Positions 42,748 through 51,785 of a DNA stretch of 64,000 bases are shown in pieces; position 1 is the stretch's first letter; each line of letters opens with the position of its first letter. This stretch comes from Acidimicrobiaceae bacterium (GTDB lineage: Bacteria; Actinomycetota; Acidimicrobiia; Acidimicrobiales; Aldehydirespiratoraceae). The stretch lies in NCBI GenBank assembly GCA_009837445.1, contig VXTM01000038.1:63920-127919 (forward strand), given 5' to 3'. Below the pieces are notes generated by a model that saw only the letters and a list, made by a program, of their open reading frames with translations, searched no databases and was not told the origin of the DNA. Made by a program: the position numbers and the translations under genes.

Positions 42748-43551
42748 CTACAGGCCGAAGGAGCCGTCGAGGCGGGTCTTCCAGTTGCCGGAGGCGATGG
42801 TGCCGCCGTCCACTGGGATCGACGTGCCGTTGACGAAGCTGGCCATACCGGAGGCGAGGAACACGATGACCGCCGCGCACTCCTCCGCCGCGCCCATGCG
42901 CCGCAGCGGCGTGGGGTAGGTGCCCTCGATGAGGTGGGTGCCGCCCTCGGCCAGGGCCGCGTCGCCGGGGGTGGGCATCATGTCGGGGGCCACGCAGTTG
43001 ACCCGGATGCCCCGGTGCCCGTACTCGACGGCCAGGGTCTTGGTGAACTGCTCCACCGCAGCCTTCATGGCTGCGTAGACCCCGAAGGCAGGGGCGGAGT
43101 GGTACGCCTCCACCGAGGTGACGTTGATGACGGCGCCGCCGTCGGACATCAGCGGGATCCCGTGGCGCACGCAGTTGGTGACCGTGGAGAAGTTCTCCCT
43201 GATCAGGGCGTGCTCACCCTTGGGCGACACGTCAGCGAAGCGGGCCCTGAAAGTGCCGCCGGCGTTGTTGACGAGCACGTCGATGGGGCCGAGTTCGCCA
43301 TGAACCCGCTGCAGGAACGCGGCGACCGCGTCGTCGTCGCGGGCGTCGAGCACATCCGAGAGGCACCGGCGCCCGGCCCCTTCCACCTCATTGACGGTGT
43401 CGGGCAGGAGTGTGGGGTCCATGTCGAACACGGCCACATCGGCACCGAAGCGGGCCAGGGCCACCGCGGTGGCCGCCCCGATGCCGCGGCCCGCGCCGGT
43501 CACCACCGCCACACTGTCCGTGAGCAGGATGCTGTCGGGGGCGAGGTCCAC
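42748..43551 (-). CDS. Short-chain dehydrogenase/reductase
   Basis: A 267-aa classical SDR: VAVVTGAGRGIGAATAVALA, NNAGG, Ser in INVTSVEAY, and YAAMK as YxxxK. SIPVDGGTIASG ends the Rossmann core. Start is GTG at 43551 behind GGGAGA; upstream in-frame sequence is antisense to the crotonase gene. Convergent with the cupin gene. Substrate unknown. Confidence 0.88.
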   Translation of the reverse strand: MDLAPDSILLTDSVAVVTGAGRGIGAATAVALARFGADVAVFDMDPTLLPDTVNEVEGAGRRCLSDVLDARDDDAVAAFLQRVHGELGPIDVLVNNAGGTFRARFADVSPKGEHALIRENFSTVTNCVRHGIPLMSDGGAVINVTSVEAYHSAPAFGVYAAMKAAVEQFTKTLAVEYGHRGIRVNCVAPDMMPTPGDAALAEGGTHLIEGTYPTPLRRMGAAEECAAVIVFLASGMASFVNGTSIPVDGGTIASGNWKTRLDGSFGL

Positions 43552-43632
43552 GGATCTCCCTTCGGTGGCGCGTGACGATACTGCCGCGTCTGCACAACTA
43601 GGGTGGCCGGCCGGCGACAGGAGGAGACAGCC

Positions 43633-44409
43633 GTGGGTGAGTTCGTTCGAGTCGAGACCGGCGGGGGCGTGGCCACCATACGCATCGACCGGCCCAAGAT
43701 GAACGCCATCAACCCGCAGATGCTGGCTGAGTTGACCGAGGCGGCGAACACGATCGCGGCCGACGGCGACGTGAGGGCGGCGGTGGTGTGGGGCGGCCCG
43801 CGAATCTTCGCGGCCGGCGCCGACATCGGCGGCTTCACCGGCCTCGACGCGGGGGAGGCCCAGGCGCTGTCGCGTGTCTTCAACGACGCTTTCCTCGCGG
43901 TGGAGAACATGCCCCAGATCACGGTGTCGGCCGTGAACGGCTACGCGCTCGGCGGGGGCATGGAGCTGGCCATGGCCACCGACTTCCGGGTAGCGGCAGA
44001 CGACGCCACCTTCGGGCAGCCCGAGATCCTGCTGGGAATCATCCCCGGCGGCGGGGGCACCCAGCGGCTTCCCCGCCTGGTGGGCGTCACCAGAGCCAAG
44101 GAGATCATCTACACCGGCCGCAACGTGCTTCCGGACGAGGCCCTCGCCATCGGCCTCGTCTCGGCGGTGCATGCGCCCGAGGAGACCTACGACGCGGCGG
44201 TGGAGATGGCCGCGGGCTACGCCGCGGGCCCGGCCGCGCTGCGGATGGCCAAGCAGGCAGTGATGGACGGCCTGGCACTGTCCCTGGCCGATGCGGTGGC
44301 CTGCGAGACCGAGCAGTTCGGCGCCTGCTTCGACACCGACGACGCCGCCATCGGCGTGGCCAGCTTCCTGGAGAAGGGCCCGGGCAAGGCCACCTTCACC
44401 GGCCGCTGA
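43633..44409 (+). CDS. Enoyl-CoA hydratase
   Basis: A 258-aa crotonase. [25 protein letters not shown] (oxyanion hole), [17 protein letters not shown], and [25 protein letters not shown] carry the standard substrate-binding and catalytic Glu (ME.. and PE..) positions. It hydrates trans-2-enoyl-CoA in fatty acid oxidation. Start GTG 43633 follows AGGAGGAG. Unlike the crotonase at 37.6 kb it keeps both catalytic acidic positions. Confidence 0.93.
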   Translation: MGEFVRVETGGGVATIRIDRPKMNAINPQMLAELTEAANTIAADGDVRAAVVWGGPRIFAAGADIGGFTGLDAGEAQALSRVFNDAFLAVENMPQITVSAVNGYALGGGMELAMATDFRVAADDATFGQPEILLGIIPGGGGTQRLPRLVGVTRAKEIIYTGRNVLPDEALAIGLVSAVHAPEETYDAAVEMAAGYAAGPAALRMAKQAVMDGLALSLADAVACETEQFGACFDTDDAAIGVASFLEKGPGKATFTGR

Positions 44410-44433
44410 GCAGATCCGGACTGCGGCAGCCGC

Positions 44434-45219
44434 TTAGTCGACTTCGAGGCGGTTGAGCCTGATCGCGGCCAGAGCCAGGCCCACGACCGACACCGCGGCC
44501 AGCACCACCAGCGAGGTGGTGGTCGTGTGGGGTTCGAAGCCGTAGTCGACATCGGCGACTCGGCTGAGCACGGACCGGGTGTAGCCCCTCAGCGACAGCC
44601 GGGCGGCGAAGTCCCCGAGCCCGACGGCGAGGCCCTCCCACAACAGCACGTAGCCGAGGCCCCACATGATCGGCTTGCGCACCAGCAGCCCCAGGAGCAC
44701 GAATAGTGACGAGTAGGCAGCCGTGCCCAGGGCGGCCGCGGCTGCAGCCGCGAGCGCCAGATCTGCGGATCCGTCGACGCCGTTGGCGGCCAGCCACCCG
44801 CCCACCGCGGTCGGGATCACCGTGAGGGGCAGTGCGGCGGTGGCAGCCGCAGCTGCAGCCCCGGCCACGATGGGGGTGCGGCCCATGGGGCGCAGCCACA
44901 GGTAGACGAGGGTGCCGTCCTCGCGGGTCTCGCCCAGCACCGACGAGCCGAACACCAGGGCGACGATGGGCACGATGATGATCAGCCCGAAGCCGTCGGC
45001 GTAGCCGGCACCGTCCCTCAACAACCCGGCCGCGCTTCGTTCAGCTTCAGCGGTGAAGCCGACCAGCCAGCCCACCAGCATCATCAGAGCGCCCAAGGCG
45101 CCCAGCGCGGCGAGTTTGCCCGGGGTGATTACCTGGCGGACCAGCACCCGGTACGTCAGAACCGCGGCACGGATACCGGGCACATTGCGTCGGGCCCCAA
45201 TCGACTGCGGCGCGGTCAT
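44434..45219 (-). CDS. ABC transporter permease
   Basis: A 261-aa inner-membrane protein with six hydrophobic segments, ending with SLVVLAAVSVVGLALAAIRL. It belongs to the ABC-2-type permease group (SSVLGETREDGTLVYLWLRP near residue 92, as in NosY-like permeases). It is coupled by ATGA to the ATPase gene before it. Fourth gene of a four-gene operon. Substrate unknown. Confidence 0.85.
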   Translation of the reverse strand: MTAPQSIGARRNVPGIRAAVLTYRVLVRQVITPGKLAALGALGALMMLVGWLVGFTAEAERSAAGLLRDGAGYADGFGLIIIVPIVALVFGSSVLGETREDGTLVYLWLRPMGRTPIVAGAAAAAATAALPLTVIPTAVGGWLAANGVDGSADLALAAAAAAALGTAAYSSLFVLLGLLVRKPIMWGLGYVLLWEGLAVGLGDFAARLSLRGYTRSVLSRVADVDYGFEPHTTTTSLVVLAAVSVVGLALAAIRLNRLEVD

Positions 45220-46172
45220 CGCTTCTCCAGCAGATAACGGAACACCGACTCGAGATCCTCGTCGAGGGGGGACACCCGTGACAGGCGAGCCTCAAGCCGC
45301 TGCGCCAGCGGTGCGACCTCCCGGCCGAGACGGTCGACGTCGCGGGTGTCGACAACGATGGAGCCCGCACCGACGCTCACGCCCACGGCGGTACCCGACT
45401 CCACCAGAGCGGCTGCAAACTGGCGGGGACGGTCCACCCCGATGCGGATGCGGTGGGGTCGGTCGTCCATCAGCTCGCGCAGCTCCCGGTAGTCACCGGT
45501 GGCGGCCAGACGTCCCTGGGCGATCATCAGGATCCGTGATCCGAGGCGGGCGACCTCTTCGAGGACGTGGCTCGACACCAGCACGCAGCGGCCCTCGTCG
45601 CCCAACCCGTGGAACAGCTCGATCATCCGGCGCCGCTGCACGGGATCAAGGCCGGTCAGGGGTTCGTCGAGGATCAGGACTTCAGGGTCGTGCACCAGGG
45701 CAGCGGCCAGCTTCACCCGCTGGCGCATGCCCTTGGAGAACCCCGACACCGGCCTGGAGTCGTCAGCGTCGAGGTCCACCAGGCCCAAGGCCCGCCGGGC
45801 GGCGGGCTCGGGATCGGGGACAGCCTCGGTGGCCGCGGCGAAGGAAACGAACTGCAGGGCGCTGAGCCGGTCGAACAGGCCGTCCTGCTGGGGGACGAGA
45901 CCGATGCGACCCCGCACATTGCGGTCGCGACGGGCATCGGCGCCCAGCACCCGGACGGTGCCCTTGGTAGGCGGGGTGAGCCCGCACATCACCCTGAACA
46001 GGGTGGACTTGCCCGCTCCGTTGGGACCAAGCAAGGCGGTGACTCCGGCCCGCACCGAGAAGCTCACGTCGGACACCGCCACCACGTCGCCGAACACCTT
46101 CGACACGCCGTTCACCTCGACCATGGCCGAACCATTGGTAGGCGGCGCGGGAGGGGGCGGGATGGCGCTCAT
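45216..46172 (-). CDS. ABC transporter ATP-binding protein
   Basis: A 318-aa ATPase. LLGPNGAGKSTLF is Walker A, GFSKGMRQRVKLAAALVHDP the signature, VLILDEPLTGLDP Walker B. The C-terminal extension is typical of ABC-2 exporters (DrrA/NosF type). ATG at 46172 overlaps the preceding permease stop. Third gene of the operon. Confidence 0.92.
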   Translation of the reverse strand: MSAIPPPPAPPTNGSAMVEVNGVSKVFGDVVAVSDVSFSVRAGVTALLGPNGAGKSTLFRVMCGLTPPTKGTVRVLGADARRDRNVRGRIGLVPQQDGLFDRLSALQFVSFAAATEAVPDPEPAARRALGLVDLDADDSRPVSGFSKGMRQRVKLAAALVHDPEVLILDEPLTGLDPVQRRRMIELFHGLGDEGRCVLVSSHVLEEVARLGSRILMIAQGRLAATGDYRELRELMDDRPHRIRIGVDRPRQFAAALVESGTAVGVSVGAGSIVVDTRDVDRLGREVAPLAQRLEARLSRVSPLDEDLESVFRYLLEKR

Positions 46173-47134
46173 CGGCTCAGCGCCAATCGCCGGTAGCGCC
46201 ACCACACCACACTCGTCCCGAGTGCGACCCACGCGAGGTTGGCCGCCACCACGAACCGGGTGGACAGCAGGCCCCGGCTGGCGCCAGGCAAGAACTCGCC
46301 TTCTTCAGAGAGGTCCGGATCTCCGAGGGGATCCAACCCCTCAATGCCGTAGATGCGGTTCTTGAACTCGTCGGCGATGCCGCCGAGATCGAAGGCGTAG
46401 ATCTGCTCGCTCAGCTCAGCGACCTCCACCAGCGCAGCCGTGATGAACTGGCTGCCCCAAAGCAGCAGGATCACGCCCACCGAGGCGAATGCTCTGCGGT
46501 CGGTGAGGCTGGCCGCGGCCAGGCTGGCCGCCGTGAACGCCGCCGAAATGGCTGCGCCCGACGCAATGATCCGGACCAGAATCTTTAGCCACTCCACCAG
46601 CCCGTCGGGTCCGGAGCCCTCAATGGTGTAGGCCACCAGCAGGAACAGCACCGGGCCGATGGTGAGGACGGCCAATGTCAACGCCACCGAGAGCGCCTTG
46701 GAACTCAGGTAGCTCCAGCGCTCCAGCGGGGTCGACAGGTACAGCGACAGCATCCCGTTGCGGCGATCCGACACCAGGATGTCGGGCACGACGATGCCGC
46801 AGTAGAAGAACAATGCCGTGGTGATGAAGCCGTAATACTCGTGGTAGTCGGGCAGGATCTCGTCCTCGATCATGTCGACGTTGAGCACCACCGCCAGCCC
46901 GACGAAGACCACCGCGGGCACCAGCGCGATGACCACGGCCAGCCAGGGCAGGATCTTGTGTCGGGCCGGGCGGCCGAGGCCCAGGGTGTGGCGCACCGAG
47001 TAGCGGACCACCGAGCGGACAGAGCCCGGCAGCCCAGTGCGCGGGCCGTCGTATGACCGGTAGCCCTGGTCGATGATGCGAGCGGTGTCGGCGGTGTCGC
47101 CGGCGGATACCTCGGGAGCCACGGGGTCGCTCAT
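46169..47134 (-). CDS. ABC transporter permease
   Basis: A 321-aa permease with about six helices (LPWLAVVIALVPAVVFVGLAVVLN, YGFITTALFFYCGIVVPDILV, SVALTLAVLTIGPVLFLLVAY). SDRRNGMLSLYLSTPLERWSY is the cytoplasmic loop typical of the ABC-2 type. It couples to both neighbours by 4-bp overlaps. Second gene of the operon. Confidence 0.88.
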   Translation of the reverse strand: MSDPVAPEVSAGDTADTARIIDQGYRSYDGPRTGLPGSVRSVVRYSVRHTLGLGRPARHKILPWLAVVIALVPAVVFVGLAVVLNVDMIEDEILPDYHEYYGFITTALFFYCGIVVPDILVSDRRNGMLSLYLSTPLERWSYLSSKALSVALTLAVLTIGPVLFLLVAYTIEGSGPDGLVEWLKILVRIIASGAAISAAFTAASLAAASLTDRRAFASVGVILLLWGSQFITAALVEVAELSEQIYAFDLGGIADEFKNRIYGIEGLDPLGDPDLSEEGEFLPGASRGLLSTRFVVAANLAWVALGTSVVWWRYRRLALSR

Positions 47135-48054
47135 CGGGGGGCGTCCTCGAACAGGTCCTCAAGCGTTCGGCGCCGGGTATCGAGCCGGCGGATGCGGGCG
47201 CCGGCGGCGGCAACCGCATCGCGGGACCGGTCACAGAGCTCCTCGAATTCCGCGCCCTGCAGAGCCAGCGTGGCTTGGTGGCGGCGCACATCGAGACCGC
47301 CGGCTCGCAGTGCAGCCTCGACCGCGTCGACCGATCCAGCCGGTTCGGCCACGTCCACCAACTCAAGGGTGATCCCGTCGCCCGCTCCGACGAGTTCGCT
47401 CATGGGCCCGCAGGCCACGAGACGCCCCCCGTCGAGGGCCACCACGTTGTCGCAGACTCTCTCGACCTCCTCGAGCTGATGTGACGACAGCACGACGTTG
47501 ATGGAGAAGTCCTTGCTGATCTGGCCGATCAGGGTCAGCATCTCGCTGCGCTGCACGGGGTCGAGACCGTCGGTGGGCTCGTCGAGCAGCACCAGTTTGG
47601 GATCCGAGGCGATGGCCTGGGCCAGCTTCACCCTCTGGCGCTGGCCGGTCGACATGGTGCCCAGAGTCCGGAGGCGCTCCTCCCCGAGGCCGACGAGCCA
47701 CAGCGTGTCGGAGGCCCGGTTGCGGGCCTCGCCGCGGGGCAATCCACGCACTTCAGCGAGGTGGCGGACGAAGTCGACGGCCCGCATCTCGTCGGGCAGC
47801 ACGTTGCGCTCGGGCGCGAACCCCACCATGGCCCGGAGCCGGTGGCCCGCCTTCTGCGGGTCGAAGCCCATCACCGTCACCGACCCCGATGTGGGGATAC
47901 GCAGGCCGAGCATGGCGTTGAGCAGGGTGGTCTTGCCCGCGCCGTTGGCCCCGACGAGCCCGGTCACGCCGGGCTGCATCTGCAGGTCGAGAGCGTCGAG
48001 GGCGACGGTCGGGCCGAAACGCTGCGTCAGCGCCTGCGCTTCGACTATTGACAC
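47131..48054 (-). CDS. ABC transporter ATP-binding protein
   Basis: A 307-aa ATPase: LVGANGAGKTTLLNAML Walker A, MSTGQRQRVKLAQAIASDP signature, LVLLDEPTDGLDP Walker B, SSHQLEEVERVCDN. First gene of an ATPase-permease-ATPase-permease operon, so the complex likely holds two different ATPases and two permeases. Its GTG start lies in a 32-bp tandem duplication (see 48023-48086). Confidence 0.93.
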   Translation of the reverse strand: MSIVEAQALTQRFGPTVALDALDLQMQPGVTGLVGANGAGKTTLLNAMLGLRIPTSGSVTVMGFDPQKAGHRLRAMVGFAPERNVLPDEMRAVDFVRHLAEVRGLPRGEARNRASDTLWLVGLGEERLRTLGTMSTGQRQRVKLAQAIASDPKLVLLDEPTDGLDPVQRSEMLTLIGQISKDFSINVVLSSHQLEEVERVCDNVVALDGGRLVACGPMSELVGAGDGITLELVDVAEPAGSVDAVEAALRAGGLDVRRHQATLALQGAEFEELCDRSRDAVAAAGARIRRLDTRRRTLEDLFEDAPR

Positions 48055-48086
48055 TGCATCAGCCCCTGCGCTCCGACTATTGACAC
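48023..48086. repeat. 32-bp tandem duplication across the ABC ATPase start codon
   Basis: 48023-48054 and 48055-48086 are adjacent direct copies differing at three positions. Each copy begins (minus strand) GTGTCAATAGTCG. Because 32 is not a multiple of 3, the upstream copy is a second start in another frame and gives a 13-codon ORF whose TAG stop overlaps the real GTG. Confidence 0.85.
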
Positions 48087-48191
48087 CGCGGCAGCATAGG
48101 AGCCGCCAGGCGCGACACCGCTAGTTGACCGCTGACCGGTCGCCGTCGGATTCACAATCCCATCGTGAGCCCAGCCGCCGCCTCACCAAAT

Positions 48192-48215
48192 GGGGGATGT
48201 CCCTGATCTTCCCCC
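48192..48215 (-). terminator. Hairpin after the Rieske-ThDP gene
   Basis: A 6-bp GGGGGA/TCCCCC stem with a 12-base loop lies about 40 bases past the stop codon of the fusion gene; a second imperfect hairpin (cgcccga/tcggggcg) is at 48219-48239. The T-run is weak, so termination may be incomplete. Confidence 0.4.
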
Positions 48216-48255
48216 GAGCGCCCGACAATCATCGGGGCGGCTACAGCCCAGTCGA

Positions 48256-50274
48256 CTAGACGAGCAAGGGGTCGGTGAGGATCTCGACCAGGGCGGGGCC
48301 CTGGTGGTCGAAGGCTGCCTCGACGGCGTCGTCGAGCTGGTCGGCGGAGGTGACTCGGAAGCCGCGGGCGCCGCACAGTTCGGCGAAGGCCGCGAAATCG
48401 GGATTGTGAAGCGAGGTCTGCCACACGTCGAGTTCGGCGGCCCGCTGCTCCTTGGAGATCTTGCCCAGCTCGTTGTTGTTCAGCAGCACGTGGGTGATGT
48501 CCATGCTGTGCTTGGCCGCGGTGGTGAGCTCCATGGCGTACTGGCCAAACCCGCCGTCGCCCGACACCGACACCACCGCCCGGCCGGCGTGCTCACCGTC
48601 GCTCTGGGTGGCGGCCCAGCAGCCCATGGCTGCGGGCAGCGCGAAACCGATGGAGCCGAGGTAGCCCGACATGAGCACGGTCTGTCCCCTGGTCTCGAAG
48701 TAGCGCCCGAAGGAGTAGGCGTGGTTGCCCACGTCGACCGGCACGATGGCGTCGGCCGGCACCAGCCGGCTTAGGGCGTCGAACACTGAGGCCGCGTTGA
48801 GGCCCTCTCCCCGGTCGTCGGCCCGCCGACGGGCCTTCTCGTCACGCCAGATGGCCCAGCGCTCGGCCACCTCTCCCCGCAGGTCCCGGCACCGGCGATC
48901 CGCTGGCATGGCCCCGGCCAGCGCCCGGGCGGCCACCCCCACCTCGGCCAGCACCGGCACGTCCACCGGGTGGAACCGGCCGAGGGCCATGGGATCGAAG
49001 TCCACCTGCACGGTCGGCTTGTAGTCGGCGATGCCGGTGTGGTTGGCGAACGACACCCCGAAGGTCATCAGCAGGTCGGCCTCGTTCATGAACCAACTGG
49101 CGATGGGCGTGCCCGAGCGGCCCAGCACGCCGCAGGCCAGCGGATGGCGGTCCCCGATCAGTCCCTTGCCCTTGAACGTGGTGGCCACCGGCGCCCCGAT
49201 CAGCTCAGCAAGGGCGACGATGTCGGCCATGGAGCCACGGGCGCCGTGACCGACGATGATCAGCGGCCGGGCCGCTCCGGCCACCGCATCGACCGCCGCG
49301 GCCAGCGCCTCGGCCGGAGGCTCGACGGCCCGCGAACCGGTTCGCCCCTGCGGAGAGCCCGGTGAGCCGGGCGCGCCGGAGGGAGCGGGCAGGACCTGCA
49401 CCTCGTCGGGCAGCACCAGGTGGCCCACGTCCCGCTCGACCAAGGCCGTCTTGCAGGCCAGGGTCATCAACTCGGCGTAGTTGGAGCCGGACTGCACCGT
49501 CGCCGAATAACGGGCCACATCCGCGAAGGCGGCCGACAGGTCGGTGTCCTGGAAGGCGCCCCGCCCCCTCACCGCGGAGGGCACCTGGCCGGACAGAGCT
49601 AGCACCGGGGCACGGTCCATCTTGGCGTCGTAGAGGCCGGTGAGCAGGTTGGTGGAGCCGGGCCCGGCGATAGCGAAGCAGGCGGCCAGACCGCCGGTGA
49701 GCTTGCCGTAGGCGCAGGCCGCGAACGAGGCCGCCCCCTCGTGACGGATGCCGATATAGGTGAGGTCGCCGCGGGCCTCGGCGGCCCGCACGGCGTCGGC
49801 GAAGCCGAGGTTGGAGTGCCCGACCATGCCGAAGACGTGGGTGACGCCCCATGCCACCATGGTCTCCACCAGCACGTCGGAGACGGTGCGTTCCCGGGGT
49901 TGCTCAACCGGCAGGGCCGCGTACACGCCGTCGGCGCGCACCTCGGTGCGGTACGCCGCCGGCGCGTCGTCGAAGGGTGGCGGCGGCCGGCCGTTCTTGG
50001 GTGAGTAGTCATAGCCGTGCCACGGGCAGCGCAGCCAGCCGCTCTCGATCGACCCCTCCCCCAGCGGGCCGCCCTGGTGGGGGCAGGCGTTGTCGAGACA
50101 GCCGTAGCCGCCCTCGGCCGTGCGGGTGACGCACAGGCTCTCGTGGCCGACGGTCACCGTCATGACCCGGTCCTCGCCGAGTTCGCCGGCATCGATCAGC
50201 TTGTGCCAAGAGAACTCACCGTCGGGCAGCGCCGGCTCGGCAACGCTCGGCGCAGTGTCGTCAGTGGGGGGCAA
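48256..50274 (-). CDS. Rieske ferredoxin - thiamine diphosphate enzyme fusion
   Basis: A 672-aa two-part protein. Residues of about 20-125 are a Rieske [2Fe-2S] domain: CPHQGGPLGEG (Cys64, His66) and CPWHGYDYS (Cys83, His86). Residues of about 128-672 are a full ThDP enzyme of the pyruvate oxidase/acetolactate synthase type: VETMVAWGVTHVFGMVGHSNLGFADAV (with the expected Glu in IRHEGAASFAA), the central domain IIVGHGARG, and GDGGFGQYAMELTTAAKHSMDIT followed by NN for ThDP-Mg. The start is TTG at 50274 with AGGAG. Direct electron flow from the ThDP intermediate to the Rieske centre is an attractive inference; substrate is probably a 2-oxo acid. Confidence 0.9.
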   Translation of the reverse strand: MPPTDDTAPSVAEPALPDGEFSWHKLIDAGELGEDRVMTVTVGHESLCVTRTAEGGYGCLDNACPHQGGPLGEGSIESGWLRCPWHGYDYSPKNGRPPPPFDDAPAAYRTEVRADGVYAALPVEQPRERTVSDVLVETMVAWGVTHVFGMVGHSNLGFADAVRAAEARGDLTYIGIRHEGAASFAACAYGKLTGGLAACFAIAGPGSTNLLTGLYDAKMDRAPVLALSGQVPSAVRGRGAFQDTDLSAAFADVARYSATVQSGSNYAELMTLACKTALVERDVGHLVLPDEVQVLPAPSGAPGSPGSPQGRTGSRAVEPPAEALAAAVDAVAGAARPLIIVGHGARGSMADIVALAELIGAPVATTFKGKGLIGDRHPLACGVLGRSGTPIASWFMNEADLLMTFGVSFANHTGIADYKPTVQVDFDPMALGRFHPVDVPVLAEVGVAARALAGAMPADRRCRDLRGEVAERWAIWRDEKARRRADDRGEGLNAASVFDALSRLVPADAIVPVDVGNHAYSFGRYFETRGQTVLMSGYLGSIGFALPAAMGCWAATQSDGEHAGRAVVSVSGDGGFGQYAMELTTAAKHSMDITHVLLNNNELGKISKEQRAAELDVWQTSLHNPDFAAFAELCGARGFRVTSADQLDDAVEAAFDHQGPALVEILTDPLLV

Positions 50275-50432
50275 GGCAGTCGCTCCTGGCTCGGTTGACG
50301 TTCCAAACCTACATTGGCCGAAGGCTCGGTCTGATTGCTCCCAATCTCCGCTCTGCGTTCTCTCCGCGGCCGCTCGCCACCTATCGTTGCTCCGATTCTC
50401 GGACCGTGAACGCGATCAACCCGGAGAAGCCC

Positions 50433-51305
50433 ATGACCGTGCCGACCTACCAGCTTCACCATCTGTGCATCTTCGAGAAGCAGCCCCGCGACGCCATGTG
50501 GAACTGGCTGCGCTGGTACCACGCCATACCGGCCTATTACTGGGAGGGGATCCCCGACCTGCACCACACCGGCGAGGGGGGCGTGGACTACACCTTCCTG
50601 GCCTGCGGCGCCCCCTTCCAGATGCAGCTGGAGTCGCCGCCCTACCAGTTCGAGTACGAGCGCAACTGGTTCGCCGAGCACGACTCGGGCATCAACCACA
50701 TCTGCTGGATCGTGCCCAGCGCCTACGACACCGTCGACCACCTCCAGTCCAACGGAGCCACTGTGGCCATGCCCTACGAGGAGTTCGGCGACACCTACCA
50801 CGGCTTCGTGGCCATCGATCCCGAGGGTCGCTGGGTGGAGATCATGTCGTACCCCGGCGAGTTCAAGACCCCCGACGTGGAGTTCCGCCCGGTGGGGCAT
50901 CCCGGCCTGCAGACCCTGGGCGTGGTGCAGCTGTGCCGGGATCTCGACAGCCAGGTCGAGTGGTACACCGAGGTGCTGGGCCAGCGGATCATCCTCGACG
51001 CCCGCAGCGACAACGACGGGCTCGTGTACCTGGCCGACCACACCTATGAGGGCCGTCAGTGCGTGAGTGTGCTGGCCACCCCCAGCACCGAGGCCGAGCA
51101 CGCCCTGATGGAACGTCACGGGCCGGTGATCTCCACCATCCTGTACCAGGCCGGTGACGTGGACGCGGCCTGGCGCGACGCGGTGGCCGCCGGCTTCGGA
51201 GAGGTGGCCGCCCCTGTGCACGACGACCGCATCGGGGCCCGCACCGGGTACCTGCGCGAGCCCAGCGGAAACCTCGTCCAGGTGCGCGAGCGTCTGGCTG
51301 CCTAG
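50433..51305 (+). CDS. VOC family protein (two-domain glyoxalase/dioxygenase-like)
   Basis: A 290-aa protein with two VOC modules. LHHLCIFEKQPRDAMW opens module one, with HICWIVPSAYDTV near residue 88 and a WVEIMSYPGEF end (His/Glu metal ligands). LGVVQLCRDLDSQVEWYTEVLG opens module two, with GYLREPSGNLVQV as its end. ATG at 50433 is preceded by GGAG. The arrangement resembles extradiol-type enzymes; the substrate is unknown. It is divergent from the Rieske-ThDP gene and directly followed by another VOC gene. Confidence 0.8.
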   Translation: MTVPTYQLHHLCIFEKQPRDAMWNWLRWYHAIPAYYWEGIPDLHHTGEGGVDYTFLACGAPFQMQLESPPYQFEYERNWFAEHDSGINHICWIVPSAYDTVDHLQSNGATVAMPYEEFGDTYHGFVAIDPEGRWVEIMSYPGEFKTPDVEFRPVGHPGLQTLGVVQLCRDLDSQVEWYTEVLGQRIILDARSDNDGLVYLADHTYEGRQCVSVLATPSTEAEHALMERHGPVISTILYQAGDVDAAWRDAVAAGFGEVAAPVHDDRIGARTGYLREPSGNLVQVRERLAA

Positions 51306-51773
51306 GTGCGAATACGAGGGATCCACCACGCGGGGCTGGTGGTCCGCGACCTCGACGCCGCGGTCGCCTTCTACGGGGCGCTGCTCGACATGGAGATCAT
51401 CGGGCGGGACCGGTGGCGAGCCCCCGACCCCGGCGCTGACAGCGCGGTGGGGCTGGTCGGGTCCTCCGCCGACGGCGTGATGATGCGGGGATCGAGCAGC
51501 TACCTGGAGCTGTGGCAGTACCACGCCCCGACCCGGGTCGGCGACGACCCCGCTGTTCGGGGCGCCCACGAGCTGGGGCTGCGCCACCTCGCCATCGAGG
51601 TCGACGACGTGCACGCCGCCCTCGACCGGCTCGTCGAGTTGGGCGGCACCCGCATGGGCGATCCACTCCGCTTCGATCACGGCGGCGACGCCGTCTACTG
51701 CCGCGACCCTTTCGGCACCATCATCGAGTTCATGTCAGTCGTGGGTACCCAGGACTCGCTCGACCACCTGTAA
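51306..51773 (+). CDS. VOC family protein (single domain)
   Basis: A 155-aa glyoxalase-fold protein: GIHHAGLVVRDLDAAVAFYGALLDMEII, GLRHLAIEVDDVHAALDRLVELG, and CRDPFGTIIEFM. His near residue 7, His in LRHLA, and Glu in IIEFM give the likely metal site, as in methylmalonyl-CoA epimerase-like proteins. GTG at 51306 begins immediately after the preceding stop, so both VOC genes form one transcript. Confidence 0.83.
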   Translation: MRIRGIHHAGLVVRDLDAAVAFYGALLDMEIIGRDRWRAPDPGADSAVGLVGSSADGVMMRGSSSYLELWQYHAPTRVGDDPAVRGAHELGLRHLAIEVDDVHAALDRLVELGGTRMGDPLRFDHGGDAVYCRDPFGTIIEFMSVVGTQDSLDHL

Positions 51774-51785
51774 CCCCGGACGCTG

